From Thinopyrum elongatum (Eukaryota; Streptophyta; Magnoliopsida; Poales; Poaceae): DNA of 64,000 nt. Positions within the stretch are counted from its first letter, which is position 1; every line of letters begins with the position of its first letter. This document shows, piece by piece, positions 19,674 to 30,501 of this stretch. The notes under the pieces are model-generated. The model made no database searches. It had not been told where the DNA came from and was given only the letters and a program-made list of their open reading frames with translations. The DNA is taken from assembly GCA_011799875.1 (NCBI GenBank), contig CM022299.1, positions 355,956,782-356,020,781 on the forward strand, in the 5' to 3' direction. Made by a program: the position numbers and the translations under genes.

Positions 19674-21775
19674 CATTTTCATATCGGACTAGATGGCTAT
19701 TACGGGTGGTGATTACCAAGCTAGGCAAATGCCTAAGCTTGGGGGAGTACATATTTCTTACCGACATTACATTCATGTTCACACATTTCATTCCAGTTGT
19801 CGGTGTTCATCCTCTTTCAATGTATTATCCATATTAGTTTTATTTTTGCTTTCTTCTTCTGTGTTTGAACTTTTAGAAAATCCAAAAATATTTCTCGCTT
19901 CTTTTTGGTTTTCCTTTCTAGTTTAATTAGTTGTAGTATTAAAAGAAAACCCAAAAAGATTTCTCATGTCTTTTTGCTTGTTGGGAGCTTTCACATGTAA
20001 ATAGTTTTTGCCGTTTTTGTTTTTCCTTTGTTAATTTGCTTTCTTGAGAAAAACTAAAAACTCCAGAAACATTTCAGTGTGTTTCTCTGAAATTATTCTC
20101 TTTTGTTGAGTCATCATAAGGATAAGACCACGATGAAAATGTTGAGTGGCTCTCATATGCATTATTGTTGATCTGACAAAGAGCCCATATTACCTTGTCT
20201 TCTGCTTAGTCCACGGCACTCTTGCACAACTTTCATATCATTCGGTCGTGCAAGTGAAAGGCAATAATGATGATAATTTGATGAAGTGACTGTGGCAAGG
20301 AAAAGCGGGTATGAACTCAACTTGTTTTTGTTTTTGTAAACATGTTTAATTCAGTATCCATGATCCAGCATATTATGAGTAAACATGTTTATGATGACAA
20401 TTAGAGATTATAGTTGCTCATGCCATGCTTAAGTAGCTAGGAGTGGATAATGATTTATCTTGGGTGTCAACTTGCATCAAAATTGTTATGATGTAGTATG
20501 ATAGTATGGTATCTCCCTCTGAATGTTTCAAGTGGCTTGACTTGGCACATGTTCACACATGTAGTTGATTCAAAACCAACATAGCCTCCACAATATTTTA
20601 TGTTCATGGTGTTTATATCCTACTCATGCTAGTATTCAATGCTAATTATTCAGAATGCATGATTATGGCTATTGTCACTCTCTAGTTGGTCGCTTCTCAA
20701 TCTATTTGCTGGCCTTCACCTGTACTAAGCGGGAATATTGCTTGTCCATCCAAATCCCTAAACCAAAGTTGTTCCAGATGAGTCCACTATATCTACCTAT
20801 ATGCGGTATTACTCTGCCATTCCAAGTAAATTTGCTTGTGCCACCTCTAAACATTCAAATAAGCATCTATTTTGTGTGTCTGTACCGCTCATGGAGGGAT
20901 AGGGGGCGGTCAGTATCTTCCATGCTAAACGATTTGTTCTCATGATAAGTGTTTATTCACTTGTCCTTACATGAGAGGGGTTGGTATTCGGGATGCCTAG
21001 TCCCATGATCAAATTGGAAAATAATGAAACAAACTCCCCTGGAAAGTTGTTGGTATGGAGGGCACCCGAGGATTCGGCTAGCCATGGCTTGTGTTTGTTG
21101 GCTGAGGGGGAGTAAACTTTACCTTTCCGCTTGGGAAACGCCACTAATGTGTTTAGCATGGAAGATATTGAAAACTCTTGGTCGTGACATTGACAGGAAA
21201 GGCATACCTCCCAAAATTATATTCATCTCTGTTTTAAGCTTTGAGCTCTGGCACCTCTGCAAATCCCTGCTTCCCTCTACGAAGGTCTTATCCATTTACC
21301 TTTATGTTATTTAATTTTATTGTTGAGTCATCACCCTATCAATTAAAGCACCAGTCCTGAGAACACTATTGTCATTCTTATGCATTGTGTATAGTTAATA
21401 TTGTGTGCATCCTGAATGGATCTCTTCTACCATGAATTACAATGTTTAGTCGCTACTTGAACTTTGGAGGTGCTCTGCATTTATGTTTTGTGGTCTCAGA
21501 ATGGGCTAGCGAGATACCATGTTGTCATATTATATCATGATTTTTTTGACAAAGTGTTGGAATTTGAGATATGTTATTATTGCTCGCTAGTTGATTATGC
21601 CATTGATATTAGTGAATATAATTTCTAAGAGTTATCATTTTCATGGTTAATTATGATCTTTGCTGAAAACTTGGGTACTATTTAAGCTTATATACAGATA
21701 CAAGAACAAAAGAGTTCATAATTTTTTTTCTTTATCATTTTCAGTTTGGCAACTGAATTGCTTGAGGACAAGCAA
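19674..21775 (+). other. A1 long 3' non-coding region
   Basis: About 2.1 kb of AT-rich DNA with no credible gene. AAGCTTGGGGGAG occurs at about 19736, shortly after the env-like ORF, and again at 21783 as the functional polypurine tract. Short open frames (for example 20655-20945 and 21024-21314) lack any recognisable motif. Confidence 0.6.
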
Positions 21776-21795
21776 TGACTTAAGCTTGGGGGAGT
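21776..21795 (+). other. Polypurine tract of A1
   Basis: GACTTAAGCTTGGGGGAGT immediately precedes the LTR start TGATACG at 21796. This is the usual plus-strand primer of this Triticeae group and confirms the plus orientation. Confidence 0.8.
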
Positions 21796-23173
21796 TGATA
21801 CGTCTCCGTCGTATCTACTTTTCCAAACACTTTTGCTCTTGTTTTGGACTCTAATTTGCATGATTTGAATGAAACTAACCTGGACTGACGCTGTTTTCAG
21901 TAGAACTACCATGGTGTTGTTTTTGTGCATAAATAGAAGTTCTCGGAATTGGACAAAACTTTTTGGAGATTTTTCTGGAATATATAAAAAATATTGGAGC
22001 GAGTGGGCGCGGCCACCCCCTGGGTGCGCCCATGTAGCCTGTGGGGCCGACGTTGCTACGCTGACCCGAATCTCAAGCCTATAAATTCCTATTTCTCGAG
22101 AAAAAATGGAGAAGAAGTTTCATCATGTTTTACAATACGGAGCCGCCGCCACCTCCTGTTCTTCATCGGGAGGCCAGGTCTGGATTTTGTTCGGGGCTCC
22201 GGAGAGGGGGATTCATCGCCATCATTATCAACAACCCTTCTTCATCACCAACTTCATGATGCTCACCAACGGGAGTGAGTAATTCCTTCGCAGGCTTGCT
22301 GGATTGTGATGGGGTAGGATGAGATTTATCATGTAATCGAGTCAATTTGTTATGGCTTGATCCCTAGTATCCACTATGTTCCGAGATTGATGTTGCTATG
22401 ACTTTGCTATGCTTAATCCTTGTCACTAGGGCCGAGTCCCATGATTTAAGATCTGGACCCTTTGTGTTTTCATTAATATTTTTGACTTATTGATCCTATC
22501 TTGCAAGTTATACGCACCTATTACGTGTTATGATCCACATACCCCAGGGCGATAATAATTGGGATTCTTTTTGGTGATTACCATAGTTTGAGGAGTTCAT
22601 GTATTCACTATGTGTTGATGCTTTGTTCCGGTTCTCTATTAAAAGGAGGTCTTAATATCCCATAGTTTCCTTATGGATCCAGCTGCCACGGGATGGTAGG
22701 ACAAAAGATTTCATGCAAATTCTTATTATAAGAAGGTATGACTATATAGGGAATACATGCCTACATTACATTGATGAATTGGAGCTAGTTCTGTGTCGCT
22801 CTAGGTTGTAACTGTTATATGATGAATGTCATCCAACACAAATATCCATCACTGATCCAATGCCTATGACTTTCACATATTGATCTTGCTAAGTTACTAC
22901 TTTTGTTACCGTTGCGGTTACAATCACTATAAAACTGCTACTACCACTGTTACCGTTACTATTGCTATTGTTACCACTTCTATCAAACTATCATACTATT
23001 ATGTTATTGATCACTCTGCTGCAGATATTAAGTTCTCCAGGTGTGGTTGAATTGACAACTCAACTGCTAATACTTGCAAATATTCTTTGGCTCCCTTGTG
23101 TCAAATCAATAAATTTGGATTGAATAGTCTACCCTCGAAAACTGTTGCGATCCCCTATAGTTGTGGGTTATCA
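21796..23173 (+). repeat. A1 3' LTR (LTR+), full length
   Basis: A 1378-bp LTR running from TGATACGTCTCC to GTGGGTTATCA (TGATA/TATCA inverted ends). It contains a GC-rich block near 22000-22060. Two further partial copies of the same family occur at 28461-28847 and 39327-40302. Confidence 0.8.
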
Positions 23174-23635
23174 CATACCCGCTCACTCATGAGCCAGCTT
23201 ACAATACAATCATGCAGTGGACATAATATTCCAGTCTTGTGGTGTCCATCCACAGACATGCAACAGTTGAGTATAGCGTCACAACCCTATATTGTACCTT
23301 TCCTTAGATATGGTAAACCTGCAACATGATACGTTGTAGCCATGAGGGTCAATACATTGAATGTATTGGCAAGTTACAAAGTTTGAAGTAGCTACCCTAT
23401 GAGTGTTCAACATGTCAAGGGAAGTGTGGTTTATTTTCTGAAAACTAATTCCTCTTGCTTGAACTTACTACTCAAGATATTTCAACCACAGTTGCCGAAC
23501 AAGCGACTTAGCTTGCCTAACAAGCGACTTAGGTCTTCTCCAATTGGTTTACTATGAGAGCCCCTTAGGATTCATGGTTACCCAAACATTGCCACGAGAT
23601 CCCCCTCAGGATGATGGTTAAAAAAACATTGCCAT
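23174..23635. other. Unassigned unique-looking DNA in block R
   Basis: No gene is visible. Two short direct repeats occur: CAAGCGACTTAGCTTGCCTAA with a near repeat (about 23500-23530), and GAGAGCCCCTTAGGATTCATGG with a near repeat (about 23556-23625). A short palindrome, TACATTGAATGTA, lies at about 23353. Confidence 0.4.
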
Positions 23636-24180
23636 CACTGGTACAGTGAGCTGCCATACAAACGGTTTTTTAACCCCTTTCCGTGACGGCATTTTAAACC
23701 GTCGCCTTGCCAGTGTGGGCGATAGGGGGGTCCTTCCCACATGACTTAGAAACCATCGGGGATAGGCCCTTCGGTCACACACCATGGGCAAAATGAGCTC
23801 GTGTGCGATCGGGTTAGCCATCGCCTACAATTATACAGGCCCAATCGTTTCCTTTCATAAGTACATCCCACATAGTGAATCCTAGAGAAACATTTCCATT
23901 CGTATGTATATCCCACACCATGAATCCCAGACAAATGCTCCCGTTCATCTACACATCCCACACAGTGAATCCCAGACAAACGTTTCCATTCGTATGCACA
24001 TCCCACACAGTGAATCCCAGACAAACGTTTCTGTTCATATGTATACCCCCACACCGTTTTATGTATAGCCTCATGTGTGATAGGTGTAACGATCACACAT
24101 GCTCTGCCTCCGTTAACCATTTGCTTTATTCAACTATATCACACACGATTCGATGAAGAAAAATGTATGGCATTGGGCTA
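23636..24180. mobile_element. CACTA-like end with a 45-bp tandem repeat
   Basis: CACTGGTACAGTGAG at 23636 begins a stretch rich in CGATTGGGC, GCGATAG and CACACAG words. Within it a 45-bp unit (TGAATCCCAGACAAACGTTTCC type) repeats four times at 23876, 23921, 23966 and 24011. Copy 2 of block R has the same array from about 40994. The pattern fits CACTA subterminal repeats. The family is not identified. Confidence 0.45.
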
Positions 24181-24608
24181 TCCATCACCCACGCTTTTAT
24201 TGCTAGAACCGTTTATAAAGTTCCATGACCCATTTAGCAAGTTTATTAGTTTACAGTTAATAATTCCAGTATTACGCAAAATCACATTTCATATCGAATA
24301 GTTGTTTGCCAATTTCATATCAGGCACATAAACATATTTTAACATCACAGTACGATAGCTACATGACAATAGCATAGTACAACATATAGCTAGTTCACCT
24401 TCATAAGCACACTATTAGAACAATATATTCATTTCCCTAATCGGCTGATGCATGATTAGCCAGGTTCGTCTTCTCCACCTCTGCTTTCAGTTCAGTAAGA
24501 ACCTGTTTTGCACTGACCAACTGGGAAAGTGCCTCCTCCTTTGCCAACACCATCTTAGGAAAGTCTAATTTAAAAATCTGAGCTCATCCTCCATCTTCCT
24601 CTTTTTTC

Positions 24609-25820
24609 CTACATCTTGGAATATTCTTCAGCGTTGACAACACTTTCTCTAAGCCTATCTCTGTCCTCTTCCTCATACATGCTCCAGAGCATTGCTAGGC
24701 ACATCTTCAAAGACTGTGGCCACTCTTGATCAACCCACTGCAGGTAAGAACGCTTCCGTTCATCCTATAATATTTAAACCTAAATCAGTAACAATTGTAG
24801 GGAAAATGGGTTTCTAGCAACATAGAAAATCACCACATACATATTTTGGAAAAATGAAGAAACATGTTAATTATGACATATCTTCTCAAAAAGATCAATG
24901 TGCAAATGAATTAATTGCTACTGAGACAACGACCAAATTCAGAAACATCACAAGCTATAATTAACTGCAACAACGCTACAAGTTCTTAGTCATGTACTAT
25001 AAATAACAAATTGAACATTTTACGAGGAAGCTAAATATAATTGCAACAACATAGCGACAGTGTTTGGATGACATCAAATTGATACTAACAGGTATGTACA
25101 TGCACAAATTTAGTAACATAGAACTAATAGCACTAAAGTCGTCCACTATGTATGCCAAAAGCGGTGTCAAGACACTGTTGCTACATTTGGCACCGGTGCC
25201 TTGCACTGCCGAGCCGATACCAGAGAAAAAATTCAGGGAACCAGACTCCGGAGCACCTAGTTGCTCCGATGCCCAGTTCCTTCGTGCCATAAAGTTTTAG
25301 TATTTTACTGCTTGGCTGCTCGGATGTGTGGAGGAAAGTTGGCCGCACAAACTACTGAAGCGGTGCCAAATAATTTTCTAATGGCATCGCTGATGAGATG
25401 GCAACATTTTTAGATACTAGGTAGAAACTGTGACACTATCTTAATCACGTCCACCATAACATAGCAAAGTGAGAGTGTCTGAATCACATCTAAGAAATGA
25501 TTTGTAACTTCAAAAGTGGGGCTAACCTTCTCTGCACATGCCAGAAACTTCCTCCCACTGTCCACAGATTCAAATGCAACTAACTTCATGCATGGAGATT
25601 GATGGTGACAACGAGCAGGCAGATCTTCAGCCACCCCGCTCCATTCGTTGAAAGTGATGGTCCTAGGGAGCTACAAGAGGAAGAAATGACTCAAATTGGC
25701 GGCCGGGTTAAATCCTTAATTACAAATCATAAACTGAGAGAGAGGAGAGAGGCATAGCCGGGTGGTCAAAGAGTCATCGTCAGAGGAGGAACCGCTGGAG
25801 AGGTCATTGAAGAAGACCAT
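24609..25820 (-). pseudogene. GRF zinc-finger-like three-exon gene, copy 1 (splice donor lost)
   Basis: Exon 1 25820-25758 (MVFFNDLSSGSSSDDDSL), exon 2 25670-25527 and exon 3 24764-24609 give a 120-residue frame. Exon 2 encodes ARCHHQSPCMKLVAFES...GRKFLACAEK and exon 3 SYLQWVDQEWP, resembling a GRF-type zinc finger (PF06839) followed by a helical tail. Exons 1 and 2 are whole codons (63 and 144 nt). Acceptors CTTGTAG and ATTATAG and donor GTTAGC are good. The exon 1 donor reads CTATGC, whereas copy 2 has GTATGC, so splicing should fail here. An early TAG (24609-24611) replaces a sense codon of copy 2. Such genes travel inside CACTA-like elements in grasses; the role is unknown. Confidence 0.55.
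24765..25526 (-). other. Long intron of the GRF-like gene, copy 1
   Basis: 762 bp between exons 2 and 3, AT-rich, with no other gene. Short open frames here (for example 24997-25290) are intronic and carry no motif. Confidence 0.45.
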
Positions 25821-26329
25821 GGAGACTGCGGCAGTCAGATGCGAGACGACGACATCGAGGAAGCGGCTATAGCTTGGGAAGGAAGGAAGGAGGAAATAGG
25901 GGAAATGTGACTTGTGGTCGGGGAGAAAAGGGGGTTGGGAGGGGGGAAGAGTTAGATATTTCGGCGGTAGGCTAAAATTTTTGAAAGGTGGAGGGAAATT
26001 CTGCGAGCGGTGCCGCCAGACACCATTCACTTTGAACGAATGTGTGCATCGCAAACGATCCTTCTGCTTTACGCGCATGCGATGAGTTTGATCATTCAAT
26101 TTTTTGTGGAAATTTCCCTGGGTACTGTTCCACATCATTGCATAATTTAACATCGCTTGCTAATTTGGGTACACAAAAGAGCCTACAGCACACAGACCAC
26201 ACTTACTAAATCGAGAAATTTTAGTAATTAAACAGAGCCAGTTGACCTAAACATTGCTCTAACAGAAGACCAGTGTTATAAACAAAGGCTAAGTATGCAT
26301 AATTTTAACAAAGCCGCAGGTGCGCCGCC
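25821..26329. other. Spacer between the two block-R genes
   Basis: GC-poor DNA with GCATCGCAAACGATCC and CATGCGATGAG, the dispersed CGCAAACG words seen elsewhere in this block. The putative promoter of the GRF-like gene must lie here. No clear TATA box. Confidence 0.35.
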
Positions 26330-27046
26330 CTATGCCTCGCCGGTGTATGATGAGACATCAATGACTTGTCCTGGCGACAAGGCACCATCGGTGGACTCCG
26401 GGTCCCCCAAGCTGAAGTCAACTGCGTCGTGGTCATCATCCTCGTCCTCGGCGCCGCCCTCAAGGTTGTAGTACTCGTAGTAGTGGCTGCACCAGAGCTC
26501 GCGTTGGTACTCCACCGCTGATTGCTCGACGGACAGGCTCTTCTCTATCTCCTCCTCAGCCATCCACAAATCCTCCTTTTGGCGCACCTCGATCTCCGCC
26601 GCCTCCTGAATATCCACCTCCCGCTCGGCAATCTCATGAGGAAGCAGGTGCTCCATGGCCTCAGCCGCCTTTTTGGATGTGGGTTGTATGCTGGATTCCG
26701 AGGAGGCCTGGAATATCTTGGCGTGGGCATCCTCAATCTTGGCATGGATGAGTTTGACTCAGGCCAGGGTGACATCATCGGCACGGATGGCTGCTCGAGC
26801 GCTCTCACCATTTGCAGCCGCTGTCGCAACAGCTGCTGCAGCCGTCTTGGCTGCTGCAGCTGCCCTATCGGCTGCCGCAGACGCCCTCTCGGTGGATGTG
26901 GCCACACTCTCGGCATAGGCGGCCACGCTCTTGGTGCAGGCAGCGGCGCTCGGGGAGGACGCGGCCACCGTACGGGCCCTCACGAAGCGTCTCCACAGCG
27001 TCATTCTTTGCAAGAATGGGTTGGGGAATGGGGATCGAGGATTCAT
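26330..27046 (-). pseudogene. Ala-rich/acidic protein gene, copy 1 (nonsense mutation)
   Basis: A TATA box (TATTTAAG, 27105-27112) precedes an ATG at 27044-27046. The frame encodes FPNPFLQRMTLWRRF, an Ala-rich helix, a Glu-rich helix (HAKIEDAHAKIFQASSES, EEEIEKSLSVEQS) and an acidic C-terminus (NLEGGAEDEDDDHDAVDF) ending SYTGEA. A TGA at 26759-26761 interrupts it where copy 2 has CGA (Arg). I do not recognise a domain. The plus-strand frame 26522-27070 is its shadow. Confidence 0.55.
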
Positions 27047-27188
27047 GGATTCGGGCGTGATCGGCACTAGAGCAGACGAAGCCGGCGAAGCTTATGGAGG
27101 AAGACTTAAATAGACCCATGAATTTTCATCGCAAACGGTTCCTACAACAAATTGTGTGTGATGCTGTTGATTTTTTGTATTAGCTATG

Positions 27189-28460
27189 TGCTACTTCTTG
27201 AGCTTGCGTTGGTTTTTCCCTTGAAGAGGAAAGGGTGATGCAACAAAGTGGAGATAAGTATTTCCCTCAGTTGAGAACCAAGGTATCAATCTAGTAGGAG
27301 GAACACACAAGTCACCAATGATTGCACCTACACAAACAAACAAATAGTTGCACCCAACGCGATAAAGGGATTATCAATCCCTTCACGCTTACTTGCAAGG
27401 ATGAGATATGATAGTGATAGATATAAAAGATAAGTAAAAGTGCTAAATAAAATAAAAGTAAATAAATTGCAGCAAGGTATTTTTGTGTTTTTTATTTTAT
27501 AGATCTGAAAATAATATGATAAAAGATAGACCCGGGGGCCATAGTTTTCACTAGAGGCTTCTCTCTTGAAAGAAAGCATACGGTGGGTAAACAAATTACT
27601 TCTGAGCAATTGATAGAAAAACGCATAGTTATGATGATATCCAAGGCAATGATCATGTATATAGGCATCATGTCCGTGAAAAGTAGGCCGACTCCTGCCT
27701 GCATCTACTACTATTACTCCGCACATCTACCGCTATCCAGCATGCATCTAGTGTATTAAGTTAACAAGAATGGAGTAATGCCTTAAGCAAGATGACATGA
27801 TGTAGAGGGATAGATCCAATCAATATGAACAAACCCCATCTTTTTATCCTTAGTGGCAACAATAAAAATATGTGTCATGTCCCTTTCTGTCACTGGGAAA
27901 AAGCACCGCAAGATTTAACCCACTACAAAGCACCTCTCCCATTGCAAGAAAAATCAATCTAGTTGGCCAAACCAAATCAATAGACCGGCGAGAAATACAA
28001 AGCTATCTTAATCATGGATGAAAGAGTTTAGAGAAGACTCAAATAATATTCATAGATAATCTGATCATAAATCCATAATTCATCGAATCTCAACAAACGC
28101 ACCGAAAAAGAAGATTACATCGAATAGATCTCCAAGAACATCGAGGAGAACATTGTATTGAAGATCAAAGAGAGAGAAGAAGCCATCTAGCTACTAGCTA
28201 TGGACCCGTAGGTCTGTGGTAAACTACTCACACATCATCGGAAGGGCGGCAAGGTTGATGTAGAAGCTCTCCGTGATCGAATCCCCCTCCGGCAGAGTAC
28301 CAGAAAAGGTCCCCAGATGGGATCTCACGAAGACAGAAACTTGCGGCGGCGGAAAAGTATTTTTGGTGTGCCCTCTGGTCTACGGGGAATATTTGGGTAT
28401 TTATAGAAGAAGAATTAGGGTTGGAAGTGCCACGGGGGGCCCACAATCTTGCAGGGTGCG
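27189..28460 (-). repeat. LTR- of a minus-strand element, copy 1, truncated
   Basis: This matches 44283 onward, from TGCTACTTCTTGAGC through the TTGGAAGTGCCAC region. Near 28460 it switches to LTR+ sequence in a G/C-rich stretch, so the remaining third is missing. Being inverted relative to LTR+, it marks a different element family. Confidence 0.8.
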
Positions 28461-28847
28461 CCCACCAGTGGCCCACGAGCCACATGGGCGTGTCCACCCC
28501 CTAGGCGCGCCCATGTAGCTTGTGGGGCCCACGTGGCTCTGCTGACCCTAATCTCAAGCCTATAAATTCCTATTTCCCGAGAAAAATGGAGAAGAAGTTT
28601 CATCATGTTTTACGATAAGGAGCCGCCGCCACCTCCTGTTCTTCATCGGGAGGCCAAATCTAGATTTTGTTCGGGGCTCCGGAGAGGGGGATTCATCGCC
28701 ATCATTATCACCAACCCTTCTTCATTACCAACTTCATGATGCTCACCACCGGGAGTGAGTAATTACTTCGCAGGCTTGCTAGATTGTGATGGAGTTGGAT
28801 GAGATTTATCATGTAATCAAGTCAATTTGTTAGGGCTTGATCCCTAG
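28461..28847 (+). repeat. LTR+ fragment, copy 2 (left part)
   Basis: This matches 22000-22370 of the A1 LTR, starting in the GC-rich block (CACCCCCTAGGCGCGCCCATG) and stopping at TTGATCCCTAG. G2 begins exactly at 28848. Its last 168 bp (28680-28847) are present again at 39327-39495. Confidence 0.8.
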
Positions 28848-29381
28848 TGTCGTGGTTTTGTCACGACAGATGCCCTTGTGAAAGGACTTAGGTGTGGAGC
28901 CATCACGATGTAGGTTAGCTCGAAGGGGTTGAACGGGACCAAGGACACAAGGTTTACCTAGGTTCGGCCCCTCTCAACAAGGTAAAAGCCCACTCCTGCT
29001 TTTGTTGACTATAGCTTGGATATCGATTACGAGGGAGCAAAATCACCTCACCTAGCTCTCGATCAATTGTTTCTTAAGTTAACCCGCTGTAGGGTCTCAC
29101 CTTTTTATACACAGGTCAAGGCCCTGGGCTTAGAAGAGTCCAAGCCGGATCACACAACGTGACCAACTCGGTTTCTAAGTCACCTTGCCTTACAAAGCAA
29201 GTCACCATTATGGCGGCTCTCCCTTTCCGGGTCATGATTACACCATCGGGTCTTGGGCCTCCAGCAAGCTCACCTTGTAAGCCGCCGCTAGTCTTCGTGG
29301 ACCTTCTTGGGCCTTCTTCATGTTGAGTTGCCAACGATGTGACCTGGCGGTGGGTCACACCCCGGGGTTATATCCCCAACA
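28848..29381 (-). repeat. G2 3' LTR
   Basis: 534 bp from TGTCGTGGTTTTGTCACGACA (itself a near palindrome) to ATATCCCCAACA. On the minus strand it begins TGTTGGGGATATAACCCC, a start common in Triticeae LTRs. It has a minus-strand TATAAAAAG at about 29102-29110. The partner LTR is missing. Confidence 0.75.
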
Positions 29382-29396
29382 TTAGGCCCCAAATTG
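29382..29396 (-). other. Polypurine tract of G2
   Basis: The minus strand reads TTTGGGGCCTAA up to the LTR start TGTTGGGG. Short but correctly placed. Confidence 0.5.
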
Positions 29397-29635
29397 ATTT
29401 GAACTTGTTCATGTCAATCTTTATTGCTTGAGTTGGCGAATCGTCTTTCCAAAACTTAACCTGAAATAAACCACTGTAACCCGCCATGATGTCATGTGAA
29501 TTAAATTCATAAAAAACCCAGGACATCACAATGGATCTCTTGCATTAACTGGTCGTCCGAGAATCGAGGCGCCTGCACTGTTGAGATAATCATGTTGCCT
29601 CCTCGATTTCCACGCATGCCATTTTACTGTTTCCT

Positions 29636-29643
29636 TATAAATA
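29636..29643 (+). promoter_or_regulatory. TATA box of the G2 antisense gene
   Basis: CTTATAAATAGGGATGG is a strong plant TATA context. A pyrimidine-rich leader follows (CTTCTCTCTCCTTCTTCCTCC), then a 5' leader intron at 29831-30477 (CAG/GTAAAG ... CTTTCAG) and the ATG at 30502. This is a complete Pol II gene start inside a retrotransposon. Confidence 0.65.
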
Positions 29644-29830
29644 GGGATGGGGCCCCCTCTTTTCACTTTTTACCCCCGCCCTTCTCTCTCCTTCTTCCTC
29701 CTTGCGTCGTCCGCCGCCGCCAGAGCTCCGCCGCTGTCGTTCCTCACCAACGACTCCAAACAAGCCACGACATCAACCTGACTGTGACTAGAGATCGTGG
29801 AGCTCCTCCGCTCTTTAGTTAAGCATCCAG

Positions 29831-30477
29831 GTAAAGCTCTTTCCTTGACCTAGATCCACATTAGATTGATCTTGTTCATACGGTTCGTTGGAGTTCGTCG
29901 AGTTCATGCAAGTTCATCACAGCTCATCCACCATGCTGCTTAGTTCAATCCACAAAACGATACTGAAACCTTGCGGTGGTAGTTTTGGTATTTGCTTCAA
30001 ATCATAGATGCATCCCTTCTTCCTGAGATCCAATCTCCAGCTGCATGTTCTTCCACTGCCATGTTTTAGGTTCAGGAATTATTTTTCATTTTTGAATCAC
30101 CATAGATCCAAAATCATAGGCAGAAATCGCGAAACTTGTTTGTCCCATACTTAGGAAAATTTTCATCAATCCCAGATCTGTAGATAACTGCCTTGTTACT
30201 GTTGTTTAGGTAGCTCAAATAATACTTTTATAACCCGCCAACTTCCAGCTGGCTTGGTCATGAACTTGTAAACCGCCAGCATCCAACCAGCTTAATTTGT
30301 CGGTACTTGACCCGCTATATATCAATCACCTCACCAGATCAACATTCAATTTTTGCATACTCTATAATAATGTTTTAGCTTTATGTGCATAACCTACCTG
30401 CAATCATAAAATTGTCATTATAACCATTCAGGCGGTTAACCACCGTAATACTGATCCGCCTTACTTTTAACTTTCAG
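29831..30477 (+). other. Leader intron of the G2 antisense gene
   Basis: 647 bp, donor GTAAAG after CCAG, acceptor CTTTCAG 24 bp before the ATG. It is T-rich, as plant introns are. Leader introns of this size are common in grass genes. No coding content seen. Confidence 0.5.
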
Positions 30478-30501
30478 TCCACAACTTTTAACCCCCCAAC
30501 C

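Larger units (their letters stand above)
16146..23173 (+). mobile_element. Athila-like LTR element A1, truncated and without pol
   Basis: A plus-strand retrotransposon remnant. It starts abruptly inside gag at the CACTA-like end and continues with gag, protease, an env-like ORF and long non-coding DNA. It finishes with a polypurine tract (21776-21795) and a 1378-bp 3' LTR. No RT, RNase H or integrase motif occurs between protease and the env-like ORF, so it depended on other elements or lost pol by deletion. The 5' LTR and gag start are missing. Confidence 0.7.
23174..27188. repeat. Block R, copy 1 (CACTA-like, gene-bearing)
   Basis: About 4.0 kb, collinear with 40303-44282 (copy 2) at roughly 95% identity by eye. 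It starts right after LTR+ and ends right before the inverted LTR-. It contains a possible transposon end (CACTGGTACAG at 23636), subterminal repeats and two minus-strand genes. Because flanks and content are duplicated together, this is a segmental duplication rather than two insertions. Confidence 0.8.

Noticed and set aside
23875..24156. Plus-strand frame with a 15-residue repeat (NPRQTFPFVCTSHTV type)
   Set aside because: It arises only because the 45-bp CACTA-like subterminal repeat is a multiple of three. Copy 2 breaks the pattern.
26522..27070. Gly/Leu-rich plus-strand frame, and its counterpart at 43481-44092
   Set aside because: It is antisense to the Ala-rich/acidic gene, whose minus-strand frame has a TATA box and coherent sequence in both copies.
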